Shown: positions 21,295 to 35,316 of the stretch, piece after piece | Layout: each line of letters begins with the position of its first letter | Position numbering within the stretch: position 1 is the stretch's first letter | Source: Golubevia sp. BC0850 | Lineage: Eukaryota; Basidiomycota; Exobasidiomycetes; Golubeviales; Golubeviaceae | NCBI GenBank assembly: GCA_012976225.1 | Contig: JAAVVG010000015.1 | Coordinates: forward strand, 310,001 to 374,000 | DNA length: 64,000 nt | Reading direction: 5' to 3' | Translations under genes and position numbers: made by a program | Notes under the pieces: generated by a model | Databases searched by the model: none | What the model saw: only the letters and a program-made list of their open reading frames with translations | What the model was told of the DNA's origin: nothing

Positions 21295-24200
21295 CTAGAC
21301 CGCAGTAGATCTAGCTCTACCATTTCTCTGGTTGTAAGGCACCTCATCATCCTCATTAGAATCGTTAACCGGAGGAGAATTGTTTCTAACAGAACCAACT
21401 CTAGTTCTTTCGCTTGGTTTCCCCTTTCCAGATTTTTTTTTAGATTTCTCTGACGGTTGTTCCTTATCTGACTGATTTAAGAAATCGAATTCATCTTCAT
21501 CATCTTCATCTTCTTCAGATCTTGAGCTTTCTAATAGTGATTCCAACTGATTTATTCTGTTAGCTTTGAATTCTAGACTCTCAACTGAATCCAATAGATG
21601 GATTGCAAAGATTCTACGCTTGGTTTTCGACATTCCAGGATCAATAGTCTTGAACTCGTCAGCTAGTTGACAATAAAGTTCTCTTTGATGTAGGAACTCA
21701 TCCAGATGTTCATCTATGATCTTCTTTAACAAAACGATTTGATGTCTATTGAGATTGAAATTAGAGGCGTTACTAGTTGATCTTGCCTTCCCTTTCGACT
21801 TGTTGCTGTTGTTAACCTTCCTCGCCTCTTCTTCTTCCTGTTCTTTGATGATCAACAAATTCAGAATTCTTTCCTCCTCTTCATCTTCTCTCAGTTTGTT
21901 CTCCTCGAATTCTCTAACTCTTTCCATTCTAGCTTTCCTTTTCTTCTCGGATTTCTTCTCTCTAGAACAAGTCGAGCAAGATTTCGCATCATGCTCAATA
22001 CCTTCATGATGGTTTCTGATCTTTCTGTTCTTTTGACTTTGTTGAGTGTTAGCGAAAGCTTTCTCAACTCTTTCGGTAGCCTCTCTAGTTAGATCTTGAT
22101 CTTCGAATTCCTCTTCTTCTTCAGATTCAGAGGCTTCCAAGTCTTGAACCATAAATCTTGGAGAGTGAGGAGGAGTTAAGAGAGAATTTGAAACTTCTGC
22201 ATGGGTTTGAGGTTGAAATTGAGCCTGAGTTGGAACTTGGAAGACTAATTTCTCTTTGGCGTTAGCACCGCTTCTAGAATTGAAGTTGGACGCGGTTTTT
22301 CCATGTCTTCCTCCTTTGATCGGTGAGGATTGGATGTAACTACTCCCAGCTCCTAGATTTCCATTCCTCTTGTGATTGTCGATGATCTCTTGCCTTCCCG
22401 GTCCGATATGAGAATTAGATCTAGTCTCATCACCATCTCCATTCGCTTCATCCTCATAGCTAACGACTCTCCTCCTTGCCCTTCTAACCACTTCTCCAGT
22501 TTCGGATCCACCAAAGATAGAAGAAGTATCCGAAGCACTGCTTGTAGAGCTACCAGTAGATCTTCTGAAAGGCGAACTTGGAACGTCACCACCATAGCTC
22601 TCTGCAAACCTCGATCTGGTAGACTTCTTTGAAGCTTTGCGATCTAACGCTTCAGTGATTGCGGAAGCAGTAGCAGAAGAGTTGGGTCTTCTGACAAAGG
22701 CTCTGTCCATTTCTGGGATTGAGACTTCTCCTAGATACATGTCTGAAGGACCAGCTCTAGATTGAGGTCGAGAGTTAGATCGAGATTGAGGTTGAGACTC
22801 AGATGCAGTCTTGGTTTTGTTTTTGGAAGAAGATCTAGAAGCTGGAACAGAGTTCTTGGAACCTTTTCCCAACTCTCTACCTCTAACATCAACCTCGATG
22901 GCCTCTTCTTCTCTTTTGTTCATCAATTCAACAAACACTACACGGTTCAACTCTCCGATTTCTCTTTCGAAGATTTTCATTTGACTTTTGATCTTCGATA
23001 ATTGAGCTTGAGTGTCATCGTTTTCACCGGAATGATGGTTGGTGGAATTCTTGGCTTGACGTGGTCTGCCGGCTCGGATTTCTTCTTCCTCTTCTGATTC
23101 TTGAAGATCTTCGGATTCCTCATCTTCAGAAGCAGAGAGATAAAGACTTCTGTAAGGGGCATTCTTGGAACGTCCATGTTGAGATTGAGCTGGAGGTTGA
23201 AGATTTGAGTTGGTTTGGACGGCAGACCTTGGTTTCGTCTGACCTTTAACTTGATTCTTCTTGCCATTCTCGATTTCCATCTCCTTTAAAAGGTCGAGTG
23301 AGGCTTCCAAGTCTCTACTCAATCTCTCCACATTTTGATTTAGCTCATTCTTGTCTTCTCTGACTCTTTCCTGTCTTTGAGTCTCTTCTGTGAAGGTTTC
23401 ATCTCCATCCTCCCCATCTACCTCCCTACTTTCTTCATCTCCGACGTTCTCACTGTCAGAACAGACAGCCACTCCTTCCTGTTTCAATCCTAATTGTCCG
23501 AGCTGCCTCCTAATACCTTCACTCAATTCCATGAACCTCTCTTCCCAGTCCATTCTACATTCCTCTAATTCCTCGACTCTCAGATCAGTGTCTTCCAATT
23601 GTTCCTTCATATTTCTTAATATTTCAATCAAATCTCTGAATTCCTTGGCTCTGTTTTGAAGGTGTTTTGACGTAGAGGATGAAGCTCTAGAATTTGAAGA
23701 ATTGATAGTTAGAGGTGAAGAAGACCTTTCTTGTTTTTGAGGTTGCGAAGATTGAGAGCTAACTCTTTGATGACTGGGTCTAGCGAAACTAAATGCTTGA
23801 CCAGGAGAAGATAAAGTAGCCACAGGATTTAAGTCGATTTCTCTGTGTTTGATTCCCAATTTTTCCTTAGCAGGAGACTCTAGACAATCCGTGATTCCGG
23901 TTAAATCAGGTAGATAAGTCTCTTTGTTTAAAGGTTTCCCTCTACCCACATTCTGACCTGAAGGTAACAGTAAATCTCCATACCTAGTCCTTTCTTTTTC
24001 TACTTCTCCCTCTCCCCTTCTGAAATGAGTTTTCAATCCACTAGAAAAGAACATGGAATCTTCTTCATCCACTTTCGTCTTGTTACTTGAATGTTGAGAT
24101 CCAGGTCCGAATCCTGAACCTGAACCTTCAGCTTCTTCTTCATTTCCAGCTTGATACTCCTCTTCTCTACCAGATCTGAAAACTGGTTCAGATTCTCCTC

Positions 24201-25789
24201 TTCTTGAAGAAGTGAAATCCTTTCTGACTGATTTCATCATGGTTGTGAAACTTCCTTGGTTTTCAGAAGGAGTTTCTTGGGATGGTCGAGCTTGATGAGA
24301 AGTAGTTGGTTGACGGTAAATGGATCTCGAAGTTTGAGGGGGTGGTATTAAGTTTGAAGATGACCTTGGGAACTAGAAAGGGATGGGCAAGGAGGTGAGA
24401 ATGAGAGGTCAGATTATGATTCAAATAAATTTTTCGAGTTCGAGGTGGAAAGGTTCTGAGGTACCGCGGGTCATCGAACCATCAAAACTCACCTCTCCTC
24501 TTTCTCTCTTCTCCATCTCCTCATCTCTCTGAACCTCTCCACCGTTTCCTTCCAACTTCTTCATCAATTCCTCAGTTCTACTGAAATCCATTGTAATGTC
24601 ATGATTCCTAAATTTAGGTCTTTGTCTATTTCCACCAACCTTTTCTCTTTCCCTTCCTTGTCGCTGACTTGGGCCAATGGAACCAAAAGGAGTAGCAACA
24701 AACACTTCATGAGCACCAGTCGAATCTCTGTTTGATAACTCTCCTCTATGATTAGAACCATAAGGATGATTTCCATTCCCCTTTGATTTAGACTTTCCTT
24801 TCTGAGAAGAAGTTTGGATTTCCTCTTCCTCAGAAGACATGATTGAAGACTCCTGTTCTGAATCTTGAGAGTCTGGATTTGAGGAATTGAAATTTGAATC
24901 GATTTCTAAGTCTTGTTGTTGCTGAGGAGCTCTTCTTAGGAGGGATGGATTGGTGTTTGTTGTGTTTGAAGGTTTAGAAGCGTTTCCACCTAATTTCTCT
25001 CCCTTTCCAGCAAAGCTTCCATTCTTGTTGATTCTATTGGATTGATTCAGTAATGAGAAATTGGTTTGATGACCTCCTATTGAATTGGTAGTCGCTCTAG
25101 TCGCTCTTGCAACTCCTGGATCGTAGGATGGTTCATCCAAGTCTTCCACTTCTTCATCTTCATCTTGTGAATGAAATGAGTCGAAGTCTTGTTGATGATG
25201 TTGATGTTGATGATGAGATTGTCCAACATTGCCTCTAAGGTTCCTATCCTCACTCCCACCACCACCATTTGCAAACTCTTGTCTCTCCCTCCTATACTGA
25301 CCCTGTCCAGCACTACTCATTCCAACATTGGCTCTCCTGTCTGGATAACCAGCTTTCCATCTCATTTCTCTCTGTCCTTTAGTCAAAGGAACTGAGTTTG
25401 TGTACTCGATTTGACTTGAATCTTGATCTAACTCATCTTCTTCACCGTGTTGCTGTTGCTGTTGCTGGTTGTGAGTGTACTGATGATAGTTATCTGATAA
25501 TTGTGAGTTTGAAAAATCTGAATTCAAATCGATTGAAGGAGGTGGAATTGAGAGTGGAAGAGTTGTAGATTGGAAAGATGAATGTTGGGGGTGGTAGATT
25601 GCTGCATGAGATTGAGGCTGACCGATGGGTCTACGACTTGGCTGCATCTGAAAGCGCGTAGGAAAGTGAATCTAATTTGAATGCTGTCAATTCAAAAGAG
25701 AAAACTTGAACGCACGAATGGGTGAGGATGAGAAGGTGGATGTGAATTTGTGAAGTTACCTCGATTTCTTTCCTAAACGCGGGTTCCAT
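21295..25789 (-). CDS. Cep57/Ppc89-like spindle pole body coiled-coil protein
   Basis: Three exons (25789-25760, 25647-24493, 24372-21295) join in phase to give about 1420 residues. Most of the chain is Ser/Gln/Glu-rich and disordered, with coiled-coil stretches such as LRVEELEECRMDWEERFMEL. Near the C-terminus HDAKSCSTCSREKK is followed by a Lys/Glu-rich helix. A helical block then runs through KKIIDEHLDEFLHQRELY and ends near NRINQLESLL. That order matches the microtubule-binding C-terminal region of Cep57 relatives such as fission yeast Ppc89, a spindle pole body protein. This assignment comes from motif memory and is moderate. Exon 1 codes only ten residues (MEPAFRKEIE), and the next exon opens with its own in-frame ATG, which gives an alternative start at 25647. 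Confidence 0.65.
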
Positions 25790-26188
25790 CGTGACACGTG
25801 ATCTCTTTCTCTCTCTATTTCTCTTGATTCTCGAGAAAAGGGTTTCATCCAGCTTTAGATTTCATTTCACAATCCAACATTCAGAATGAAAACGTGGTAG
25901 GTCAGACTCGTGACTTGGCTCCTCAACACGAATTGTCAAGCGACTTCTTCCGTCCTTAACTTTCACCCCCGTCTTCGCCGTCAAAGGAACGAAAGAAACA
26001 GCAAGGTCGGCAGACAAGGAAATTCTTCCTAATCTGGATACACTCCCAGAGGGAATATGTAGCGGAGCAAGCTTCTGGGACTCAAAACGAGGCTATGTAC
26101 GGTGTACCCCTTCCACTTTTCACTCGAAGAATCTCGTGAAACTTGTTCACTCTCCAAGAACAGTATTAAACAGAGTTTGACTTGATTT
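25790..26188. other. Intergenic, promoter side of the Cep57-like gene
   Basis: About 400 bp between the 3' end of the RRM gene and the start of the Cep57-like gene; both are on the minus strand. It contains CT tracts near the start codon and no gene that I can support. Confidence 0.4.
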
Positions 26189-27648
26189 CTAATACAGAAC
26201 CCTAGCATCAATCAAGTGCAATCTTCCGCCTCCGTCTCTTGAAAACCCGCCCCCTAACTTTTCATGTTCCCTGAACTCATCTCCATCTCTAAAATTCAGC
26301 TTAAGATCTTCTTCTTCGGTCTCTTGCTCTGCTGACCCATCTGCTTCAAATCGATCTTCGCTCTCTGACTTGTAATTTGCATTTAATCTCTTCATGCTGC
26401 GGTCTTCGTCCCAATAAGTAGAGTTCCATCTCGATACTAGCCTGAAGGCTGAGAATGGACTTTGAAGTCGTAGAAGAAAAGTCGTTGAAGGTGATTGATC
26501 ATGACTTTTGAGGAAGCAGAAAGGGGAGAGAAAGAGAGGTAGGTGGAAGATGTCAAGTAGGAGAAGGCAATTTTTTTAATTTTTTTGGAAGACTTGATCT
26601 TCTCGAATCTCTCCTCTTTTTTTTTCAAAAAGTCTGAAGTACTCACAAAGGTTCTAGACCCACTACACTTGGTAGCCTTTCTCTCGTGACTCGTCCCACA
26701 TGGTTCAAACCTTTCAATCCCATTCCGAGTCCCCAGTCTTCGATGTATCTTAGCCCGTCTCTTTCTAAACCATATCTCTCCATAATCCTTGCTAATCGCC
26801 GACTAGTCATACTAGAAGGCAAGCCTCTCAACAAAACTAGTCGACCTGAATGTGAATGAATGAGAGACTTTGAGAGTGATATCGAAGAGGATTCTGAAGC
26901 GGGTTTGAGGAGAGAGATTGTCTTCTGAGGGGAGATCTGAAAGACGTAAACACAGTTGAAAGTCGTTGTAGGTTTGGAAATCAAGGATAGAGCGGAGGAA
27001 GAGAGGCAAGGTCGGAAAGGGCTTTCTGCGAGGCCGAAAAGAATCCGCAAATTCTTTCGAAGAGTTTCTTCGAGACTGACCAGTTCAGTAGCCACCATTG
27101 AACCTCCTAGATTACTTCTAGAAGCTTTTTGGACGAAGTTGTTGGCATGAGCATTTGTATTGAAGGCTACGATGGCTTTCCCAGAGGGATGAAGATATCT
27201 GGTGTAAAGAATTCTGACTAGAAGAGAAGAAAGGGTCAAAATCGAGAGGCAACGCTGTGGACCAAACGAACACGGAAGCAGAATCGATTCACTCACTTGC
27301 AGTGATATCAGAAGCCACTTTGATAGAGAATGAAGCAAGTGAACGAATGTCCTGAGGAATGACAGTTAGAGGCAGATGAGAGATCTGAACGAATCTAGAG
27401 TCATCCGAAGAGTACTGTGGAGCTTTGTTTGATCTCTGATTATTACGATTGAGCTGGATTGAAGATATTGAAGAGCTAGGCGTTGAAGAGGAAGAGTCCG
27501 TCGTTGTTGAAAAGGATGAGGAAGAAAAGGCAGATCTGCAGATCGAAAAGCTATTCCGCCCTAAGATCGGTCTGCTTGTGATGGCTGGGTTAGATGTTAG
27601 GCTGATGATAATTCTAGACAGCTGTATCCGCGATTCAAGAAGTGTCAT
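26189..27648 (-). CDS. RRM-type RNA-binding protein, probably mitochondrial
   Basis: Three exons (27648-27297, 27217-26647, 26441-26189) join in phase to give 391 residues. The first 50 residues are rich in Arg, Ser and hydrophobic residues and nearly free of acidic ones, as in a mitochondrial presequence. An RRM-like fold follows: RFVQISHLPLTVIPQDIRSL, then YLHPSGKAIVAFNTNAHANN across the first intron. A second, weaker RRM-like start is visible in SGRLVLLRGLPSSMTSRRL. The C-terminal exon is charged (SEDRFEADGSAEQETEEED). The specific orthologue is not recognised. It lies head-to-tail with TRM1, 208 bp downstream of its stop. Confidence 0.7.
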
Positions 27649-27856
27649 GATGGTGAATGAAGAAGAAAGAGGACGACTTCTGCAGTTCTTCTTGAGTTTG
27701 GCTGACGTGTGTTTTTTCTTCGTCTCGAAGGCACACGGATGAGACGAGACCGAGTCTTCTCTGATTCAGTTGTCTTTCGAACAGTTTCAGATTGAATGGT
27801 TAAAGTTGAGGGGCAAAAAATGAATTATGAAATACACACATCTGACTCATCTCCCA

Positions 27857-30642
27857 CTATTCCCCTCCCTTCCCCTCTTTTTCTCTCTTCCTCTTTTCCT
27901 TCCCAGGAGCCACACCAGTATGACCTCTAGCAGCAGTACCAGGACCCCAATTAGGTAAAGGATTCATTTGATATCTAGTTCCGCTTCCACTACCATTGAT
28001 GACCTTCTTAGTGTCCGGATGTTCTTCCACACCTGGTCCGATCTTGACCTCGTGAACTGCTTCTTTGAGATTGATTCTATGGGACGGAGAATTAGGTGAT
28101 AGCTTATCTAGATGAACGGCATTTCCAGGTAGAGCAATGAATCGTCGGAAAAGATCATAGATGAAAGATTTTGGAGCTGTTGTTTTGATAGATCCAGCTA
28201 CGCAATGAGACCTTGAAGCTTGATATCCGGCTTGAAGGATTGCAGATCTGTGTGGAAAGGGGAAAAAAGAAGAGAAGTTGATTCGAAGAGTCAGGAAACT
28301 TGAGAAGATCAGAAACTCGATCTCGGTCTTACTCACATTACTTGGGCGATTGAAGGACAAGTACAATGAAAGACTCCAGCGAGCTTGGTCGGGGTGAAGT
28401 AAAACAGAGTGTCTAGTTCCTGAGGAAGGGAAGAACAGGGAAGAGAGGAGAAGGAGAGAGAGAGTATCAGCTTCAGCCTTCAGATTGACAAGCCTTCGAC
28501 AAGTTTCTTGTTGCCAACCAACTCACATCAGCAGCTAGACCGACCATTCCTCTAATTCTACCAGCAGTTCCGAATCTTTTCGGATCCTTTTCGAGATTAT
28601 CGATCATGTTGTCACAGAAGGATTTGTCGTGTAGAGGACCTAGGTAAAGTGGACCAGCAAGCTAGAAGGGAGAAGAAGAGCAGAAGCTCGTGATCAGATC
28701 AAAGCCAAGTCCCATCACTTAAAGGAGTTACACATTCTGAAATACCCACATGATATCTACTCTCACACTGGACGCATTTCTCCGGTACTTCCTCTCCAAC
28801 AGCCGAACTATATTTCAAATTTTTATTCACTTTCCCATCTTTCTCATTCTCTCTCTCTATGACTTTTCCAAACCTCTGTTCTCTAAAATCACCACAACCA
28901 CTACAAACATAAACCACACCATTCCTAGCCGCACAATTTTTGACTTCCATAGGACTAGTTTTAACTATCAAAAAGATTCTAACATAGAAATCGATACTTA
29001 AACTTAGAACAGGTTTGATGGTTCTACCATATCTAGCAGCAGTCATTTCTATTGAATGCAATAACAATCTTAAAGCTACTTCATGAGTGAATTCTGCTTT
29101 TACAGAAACTCCACCGTAAGAAGAGAAAGATTTTTCTGGATAATTGTGACCTGCTAGGATGGCTAGATCTGTACACGTAACACATAACAGACCATTGTCT
29201 GAAACTGCTTGGAGCGCTCCATCTAGGAATGGAACTGCTGTTCCATAAGGATCTAAATCGATCACGTCAAATCTGGTTGAAGGAGTTCGATGGGAATAGA
29301 GAATTGAAGTGGCGTCATCTTGTGAGATTTTGATTTTACACTCTGGATGGATTTTGGGTGTTGAAACCGAGGAAGTGGATCTTGAGTCTGTTTCGTTAGT
29401 TTCTGTGACTTCGACTTGAGGAGCTTCATCTTGAGGAAGTTCATTTGACTTCGGAGAAGCAGTTGAACTGATATTTGGAGGAGGAGCAGAAGTAGAAGTG
29501 GAAGCTTGATTCTCCAATTCCATCATTTCTTCTTCATCTATAGGTTTCATTGAAGTTGTAGCCGAAGAAGAACCTCCTTCTCCATCCTCTTGAGTAACTT
29601 CTTCCTGTTCTGGAGTCCATTCTTCAATCGGTTGACCATTTGAAGGGAAATTCAAAGCTACATTTCTTTTCATCGCCTCCACTGCTGTTGCTGAAATGTC
29701 ATTTGCCAGGATAGATCTTTGAAGGGAGGAGTGGGGAAGAGAGAAAAAGATCAGTCAAGTTCGATTTCGACTCGAGCATCTGGTAGAGAGCCTTCCTGAG
29801 AGGGACTAATGAGACTCGTTGGAGAATCTTAGCACCCCAAAAGCTGATCCTAATGATGTGGCTTACAATCCAGATCGTCTTTCCTGTAACTTTCAAGTCT
29901 GTTGTCTCACAACACTTCTTTGCCTTTCCTTTCTTCTCAGTTCCTTCTCAGGTTTCAACCAATCTGAACTCAAAATTTGAAAAGTGAACAAAACTCACCT
30001 AACCAAAGGAATCTCATTTGCATATCTGATACTTCTCAGACCAGTAGCAGAAAGGGCTTCAAACAAGGTGAACTTATGAGTTCTCCAAACAGGTTGAGGT
30101 GGTTGCTGAGAAGTGGTACCACCTACACCTTGCTCTCCCTCTCCATTCATTTCTTTCTCAGCTTCCACTTCCCTAATATCTTTTTCATCTACCATTTTAA
30201 CATCTCCCTCCTTCTCCTTCTCTTCTTCATCAATCTTCACTCTCTTATTGCCATTGACTAGACCACTCTTTCCCTTTCCCTTTCCCTTGGCAGCTTTCCT
30301 ATCGACCTTTTCCTGCCATTTGACTCTCCTCTGATCATCATCTCTTTGACTCCAAGTTCTAATGGCTAAAGCAGAGATATCTCTATTGAATTGTTGAACT
30401 GGATTTAAGAAAGCAGCTTCTTTTGAAGGTAAAACTATTGTAGCAGAACCTTCTCTGAAAGCTGATTCATGAGATGAAATTTTGATTTTTGAAGCTTCAA
30501 GTTGTTCAGGAGTTAAGAGAATCGGTTTGGGTGCCATCTTGATGGTAGAGGAGTGGAAGGGATGGCAATGTAGAAGAGGTAGAGGTAGAGGATGTGACTT
30601 GTAGTTGAGGTTGAATGGGATTGGTTTGAATCCTTTTCTCAT
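27857..30642 (-). CDS. TRM1: tRNA (guanine26-N2)-dimethyltransferase
   Basis: Five exons (30642-29999, 29716-28750, 28661-28527, 28419-28337, 28247-27857) join in phase to give 739 residues. Trm1 makes N2,N2-dimethylguanosine at position 26 of tRNAs using S-adenosylmethionine. Family blocks are LFEALSATGLRSIRYA, ILANDISATAVEAMKRN and DVIDLDPYGTAVPFLDGAL. A Cys-rich block (YVCSGCGDF and CVQCESRYH) runs into LAGPLYLGPLHD, and the C-terminal part has VAGSIKTTAP. A long acidic, low-complexity insert lies between the second and third blocks. A second in-frame ATG at 30537 (MAPKPILL) would give 704 residues. The first ATG has a poor context (T at -3), the second a strong one (A at -3, G at +4). The added 35 residues are basic and lack acidic residues, which suggests mitochondrial and nuclear/cytosolic forms as known in yeast. 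Confidence 0.92.
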
Positions 30643-30864
30643 AAACTGAATCTACTCGAATCAATTCAGTTCAGCTTAGAACGTTGAAGGAAAGAAAGGT
30701 GAGTGTTGTTCCCAACCAAGGAAGTATTTTTGCTTCGATCTTCTCTTCTTCTTCCCTCGACCATTGACTTTAACTTCTGCTGCTGCTCCTCCATCCAATC
30801 CATCCCAAAAGTCATCCTACTGTTCTGTAGCATTGCCAAGTATCATCTAAATTAAATTGTAATC
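30643..30864. promoter_or_regulatory. Divergent promoter between TRM1 and UTP15
   Basis: Only 222 bp separate the upstream TRM1 start from the UTP15 start. The two genes act in tRNA modification and rRNA processing, so co-regulation is plausible. I see CT-rich tracts and no clear TATA box. Confidence 0.5.
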
Positions 30865-33326
30865 ATGGATTATCAACCTATCCGACCTTCAAGCACCTCT
30901 CGAATACTTTCATCCAATACCAAATCTGAATCACTTTATTGGAGAAAGTTCAAATATCCAGTTTTCTTCAAGCATGATGGACCAATCACTTCAATTCATT
31001 ACGTTCCATTCAATCAGATCCCGATCTCAGCCAATGGTCAATTAGAGTCAGAATCAGATCAACAGTCACAGTCACAGTCGATCTTAACTCCTTCTTCAAA
31101 AAATCAATATGCAATCACTTCTTCTACAAAAGTTCAAATTTACAATTCAAGGAATCATAGAGTCAAGAAAACCATTAGTAGATTCAAGGATATCGTCAGT
31201 TGTTCTGGTTTTCGATGGGATGGAAAATTGATTGCTGCTGGAGATCATAAAGGTTTGGTTCAGGTGAGTGGAGTGGAGTGAAGTTGGTCGTGAGAAGAGG
31301 AAGGGGAGAACTACATATAAAGTCGTGGAAGGCTGAGAAAGAGGTGCAGAAGGTCATATCTCAAGAAGCGGGAAGCAGTGAAAGACAACGGATCGGTCTG
31401 GTTTCAAGTAGAAAGGCTTCAGTTCTCCAACAATTCATGGCAAAGACGCAAAGTTCTACGATTCAACTCTGCAAGATGATCCAACCAAACTCAAAAGCAT
31501 GTATTAGAGCCGCAAAGGGAGAAGAGGGTGAGGGAAAGTCTTGAAAAGGTCCAATTCTGTTCATCAAAGCTAGACCTCTCCAAGCTCCTTCCCAACCTCA
31601 CTTCTTTCTTTTCATGGCATGCAGTTTCTCAACTCACTGAAAAGGGCCGTAATTGTCCGGTCAATTTAGATTCAGATCAAAAGAAAAAGAGGCTCCTATG
31701 GAAACCTTTGAGAACTCGAGACTCTCTCCCTTTTCAAATCTCTGGAACCTGACCAACTCTTCTTTTCGTTACGATTCGTATTTCTGAAGGTGTTCGATGT
31801 CAATTCGAGAGCTATCCTTCGAACGATGAAAGGACATTCCGAGTGAGTTTTCAAGAAGAAAGGGGAGTTTGCAAGCTCTCGCTCCTTTTCTTTTCCACAA
31901 TATGCGCCTCCGCAGATCCTATCCTTCCTTTAAATCACTAAAAGACCCTTTTCTCGTCTCCTTCACTCATCCCTCCAGAGTCGTGCGAGTGTCGAAATTT
32001 TCTTCTCTTCCGACTCAACTCCTCACAGCTTCCGACGATCGAACTGTTCGATTATGGGACATTCCATCTCAAGAACCAATCCGAACTTTCACGTCTCACT
32101 TAGATTCAGTTCGATCAGCATCAGTTTCGCCTGACAATTCTTCTTTAATCCTTTCCGGATCTTACGATGGAACAGTGAAACTTTGGGATTCACGTACTTC
32201 AGAAAGAGGTGGAGAAGTCATGTCAATGAATCATGGCTCACAAGTCGAAGATACAGCAATTTTCCCAACTGGATCTGGAGGAATGGCTTTGTCAGTAGGA
32301 GGACCTGTACTAAAATCTTGGGACCTCATGATGGGTGGAAGATGTTCAAAATCAGTTTCCAATCATCAAAAAGGAATTACAAGCTTAGCTATCACAATGC
32401 ATAGCTCAGTGGATTTAATCGATGGAGGTGGAAATGGAAATGGAATGAGAGTTTTAACTGCTGGTTTAGATCATTTGGTTAAAGTTTATGATCCAACTAA
32501 AGATTTTTCTGTCACTCATACAATGAGATATCCGGGTCCGATTTTATGTTTAGGAATGAATCCGGATGAATCTCAGTTAGCTGTTGGAATGGCTGACGGT
32601 ACACTTTGTGTTAGATCAAGAGATGTAAAAGCTAGCGAAGAAGGTAGAAGAGAAGATGCTAAGAAAAATTTTCTCACTGGTTCTTATGAATATTTCATGA
32701 ATGCTCAAGCAAATCTTTCAACACATAATGATGGTGAAACTAAGGCAGTCGATTTCAAGGACGATTTAAAAGTTGATAGCGTTAGGAAAAAGAAATTACA
32801 ACCTTATGATAAATTGTTGAAAGCTTTTAGATATAGAGATGCCTTAGATAGTTCCTTAAGTCCTGGAACTAGTGCTGCTACTACTTTTGCATTACTTATG
32901 GAATTAATCAGTAGATCTCCAGGTGGAGTTAACTCTGATGGAAATTTTGGGGAAAAGGCAGATGGTTTGAAAAGAGCGGTTTCTGGAAGAGATGATGTGA
33001 CTCTTGAACCTCTACTGAAATTCTTGTTGAGACATGCTACGAATCAGAATTATACTGAAATCGTATGTGACACTTTGAATGTGGTTGTTGGTGAGTTTTT
33101 TTCGACAGTCTGGCTTCTCGAGGCCTCTCGTGGATTCTGATGCTCCTTTCTCTCCCTTTATGCAGATTGCTATTCCTCAGTCTTAGGTCAATCTCCTTTG
33201 ATTGATTCTCTATTCTCTCGTATTTGGACTAAACTGGTTGAAGAAGTTAAACTTCAATCTGAGCTTACTAAAGTGAAAGGTGCTTTAGAGATGGTTCTTA
33301 GTGCAAGTACTTTGGGAGTGAATTAG
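30865..33326 (+). CDS. UTP15: U3 snoRNP (SSU processome) WD40 protein Utp15
   Basis: Four exons (30865-31263, 31790-31842, 31979-33090, 33166-33326) join in phase to give 574 residues. The N-terminal motif TSRILSSNTKSESLYWRKFK matches Utp15. WD40 repeats follow, with LLTASDDRTVRLWDIPSQEP and LILSGSYDGTVKLWDSRTSE the clearest. The C-terminal Utp15 domain starts around LQPYDKLLKAFRYRDALD and ends ALEMVLSASTLGVN. Utp15 belongs to the t-UTP subcomplex, which links rDNA transcription with early 18S pre-rRNA processing in the nucleolus. The first intron is 526 bp, about five times the local norm. A Gln/Ser-rich stretch in exon 1 sits between the first blades. Confidence 0.92.
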
Positions 33327-33509
33327 TGCTTAAACCTTTCTCATTTTTTGTTTGTTCTTTTCTTGTTATAGATGTTTCAATAACTGTATGTCTAAATTTT
33401 CATCAACCTTTTCTACTTGACGGACCTATCTTTGCGTGAACTCCCAGAGTAGCAAGAGTGCTATCACCATCTCGCCTCTTTCTTCCCCCACCATTATCAT
33501 CATCAAAGA

Positions 33510-35034
<1,525 letters not shown>

Positions 35035-35138
35035 GGAGAGAAAACGCCTGTCAGTAACAAAGAAAGCTTGGGGATCAACTAGAATCGGCTTGTATTCACT
35101 AATAAGAGCGAACTGCGGATCCAACTTCTTCTTCAATC

Positions 35139-35163
35139 TTTTTTTTTTTTTTTTTTTTTTTTT
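35139..35163. repeat. Poly-T tract of 25 (poly-A on the minus strand)
   Basis: An uninterrupted run of 25 T lies about 150 bp past the stop of the minus-strand F-box/LRR-like gene, where it reads as A25. It could be a plain homopolymer or the trace of a retroposed 3' end. I found no convincing target-site duplication. Confidence 0.8.
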
Positions 35164-35316
35164 GCCAAGATCGTCCAAAGATCATCGTTGAGTCTATGAG
35201 AATTCTGAACTTCAAAACCGTGTCTCCAACACTGTGAATTTTGCACCCTCCCTTCCCAACCTCTCCCTTCAACCTTTCGTACCAGCCCTTCGACTCCATT
35301 TGACTCCCATCGCTCC

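Noticed and set aside
31264-31789. snoRNA inside the long UTP15 intron
   Set aside because: AGATGATCC and several CTGA strings occur, but no RTGATGA/CTGA pair with flanking stem complementarity at a sensible distance was found.
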